Shown here: in pieces, positions 63,118 to 64,000 of the stretch | Layout of the letters: each line of letters begins with the position of its first letter | Position numbering within the stretch: the first letter of the stretch is position 1 | Position numbers and translations under genes: made by a program | The notes under the pieces: generated by a model | Databases searched by the model: none | The model's input: only the letters and a program-made list of their open reading frames with translations | What the model was told of the DNA's origin: nothing | Source of the DNA: Sediminitomix flava | Lineage (GTDB): Bacteria > Bacteroidota > Bacteroidia > Cytophagales > Flammeovirgaceae | Direction of reading: 5' to 3' | Length of the DNA stretch: 64,000 nt | Assembly (NCBI RefSeq): GCF_003149185.1 | Contig: NZ_QGDO01000001.1 | Span: 1,116,001-1,180,000 of the forward strand

Positions 63118-63153
63118 AAACCTCTTTGGTATCACTACTGAAGAGGTTTTTTT
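63118..63153 (+). terminator. Terminator of pyrH-frr
   Basis: The 9-bp stem AAACCTCTT (63118-63126) / AAGAGGTTT (63141-63149) continues into seven T. Confidence 0.85.
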
Positions 63154-63334
63154 ATACCCTAAAACTCTCTACTGAAAAAATATTACATTTTTTTTCAAAA
63201 AAAGCAGTACACTTTTTCACCAGTCCCCTTTACCGAATTAGATAAGCTCAAAAAACAGATTCTCAATTGCTACTCTACCTTAGTCGGAAGTAAGAATCTC
63301 AAAGAGCACAAAAGGTATAACTAGACTATTTTTG

Positions 63335-63655
63335 ATGATGAAAAATACTATTAAGAAAACTATTGCTGTCTTTTCATTTCTGACATTAATCGGATTTACA
63401 GCTCAAGCGCAATCAACCGTAAAAAGACAGGCTAACCAAACTGCCCGAATCGCAGAAGGTGTGGCTAGTGGAGAGCTCACTAAAAAAGAAACTCGACAAC
63501 TGAAAAAACAACAAAGAAATATTCAGAGAACCAAAAAAGCTGCAAAAGCTGATGGTGTTGTTACTGCAAGAGAAAAAGCAGTAATCCAAAGAAAACAAAA
63601 TGCAGCTAGCAAAAACATCAACCGAAAAAAAACGAATGCTGCAGATAGAAATTAA
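63335..63655 (+). CDS. Small basic exported protein, 106 aa
   Basis: A signal peptide (residues 1-26 with core I-A-V-F-S-F-L-T-L-I-G-F, ending A-Q-A-Q) leads a short mature protein that is almost entirely helical and very basic. It has two similar segments: A-R-I-A-E-G-V-A-S-G-E-L-T-K-K-E-T-R-Q-L and A-A-K-A-D-G-V-V-T-A-R-E-K-A-V-I. Each has a G-x-(L/V)-T-x-x-E loop reminiscent of a degenerate EF-hand. Small periplasmic proteins with this pattern are widespread and uncharacterised. Two adjacent ATG codons make the exact start uncertain by one residue. Confidence 0.65.
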   Translation: MMKNTIKKTIAVFSFLTLIGFTAQAQSTVKRQANQTARIAEGVASGELTKKETRQLKKQQRNIQRTKKAAKADGVVTAREKAVIQRKQNAASKNINRKKTNAADRN

Positions 63656-63688
63656 AAGCTAAAAATAGATGAAAAATAGATGGACACT

Positions 63689-63722
63689 GAGCCTTCCTAA
63701 CTTTTAGGAAGGTTCTTTTTTT
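63689..63722 (+). terminator. Terminator after the small basic protein
   Basis: The 12-bp stem GAGCCTTCCTAA (63689-63700) / TTAGGAAGGTTC (63704-63715), with one G-T pair, continues into seven T. Confidence 0.9.
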
Positions 63723-63830
63723 AATCCCCCCCTTCTATTCTATTAAACTCATTTGGAGAATTAGACTTTTGCTCTCATTATTGTGAAATAATAAACTAAA
63801 TAAAATTCTTCATTTACTATAAGTCCACTT

Positions 63831-64000
63831 ATGAAAAAGTTTTTTGGCCTCTGTCTTACCCTTTTTAGTCTATTTACAATTTTAGCTTTAATCTATTCTT
63901 TTTATGTTTTTTATAAAAACTCTGCCCTTTTTACTGAGTTGAATCTGTCAACTTTTCAAATTATAGGTATCTGTTTAGTTGTAGCTTTTTTCATACTTCT
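63831..64000 (+). CDS. Membrane protein, N-terminal part, cut by the window edge
   Basis: From the ATG at 63831 the frame stays open to the last base (56 full codons). It shows a basic start (M-K-K-F-F-G) followed by two hydrophobic helices, about residues 4-29 and 44-56. This is the N-terminus of a polytopic inner-membrane protein; nothing more can be said from the part present. Confidence 0.6.
   Translation, partial: MKKFFGLCLTLFSLFTILALIYSFYVFYKNSALFTELNLSTFQIIGICLVVAFFIL

Noticed and set aside
1-64000. CRISPR arrays, insertion sequences, prophage, rRNA or tRNA genes
   Set aside because: Reading the intergenic regions showed no regularly spaced repeats, no transposase-like proteins, no terminal inverted repeats, and no cloverleaf or rRNA segments.

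Overview
The window comes from a low-GC member of the Bacteroidota, most likely a marine, gliding Cytophagales-type bacterium; the genus cannot be fixed from sequence alone. The signs are a SusC/SusD pair, a secreted protease with a type IX secretion (T9SS) C-terminal sorting domain, a b558-type three-gene succinate dehydrogenase, promoters of the Bacteroidota form (TAnnTTTG at -7), and lipoproteins with short signal peptides ending in SC, TSC or GC. I saw no rRNA, tRNA, CRISPR array, insertion sequence or phage gene. Most genes are single units or short operons closed by strong hairpin terminators.

Layout. 1-13 kb: the tail of a SpoIIE-type phosphatase, then a minus-strand housekeeping block (Na/Ca antiporter, nitrilase-type amidase, CAP-like lipoprotein, def, ruvX, ArsC-like protein, bestrophin, MaoC-like hydratase), then on the plus strand a 2H phosphoesterase, a Cache-domain histidine kinase, a CCA-adding-type enzyme and hemE. 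13-27 kb: tsaB, priA, an outer-membrane barrel protein, an Rrf2 regulator next to cysH with two matching palindromes between them, a DUF4178-like / lipoprotein / membrane-fused spermidine-synthase-like trio, and sdhCAB. 27-37 kb: a membrane M50-type peptidase with TPRs, an SRPBCC protein, an M42 aminopeptidase, a penicillin-acylase-family enzyme, a second bestrophin, a TerB-like protein, rsgA and purB.

37-55 kb is the accessory heart of the window, all on the minus strand. A core unit (PepSY membrane protein, SusC, SusD, Calx-beta lipoprotein, metzincin-type zinc protease, Ig-like lipoprotein) is bracketed by two copies of an AraC-regulator/sulfatase pair. The core looks like a surface uptake machine with its own protease and an inner-membrane PepSY protein of the kind linked to iron-siderophore reduction. 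The sulfatases look like enzymes matured by a serine-type formylglycine system. Together they may release and import a sulfated or metal-bearing peptide or glycoprotein ligand; this is inference. The two sulfatases keep nearly the same N-terminal export segment although most of its codons differ synonymously, so it is under protein-level selection.

55-64 kb: a MATE exporter, a CapA-like phosphoesterase, a T9SS-secreted M43 protease, an ArsS-type radical SAM enzyme, pyrH-frr, a small basic exported protein, and the start of a membrane protein cut by the window edge.
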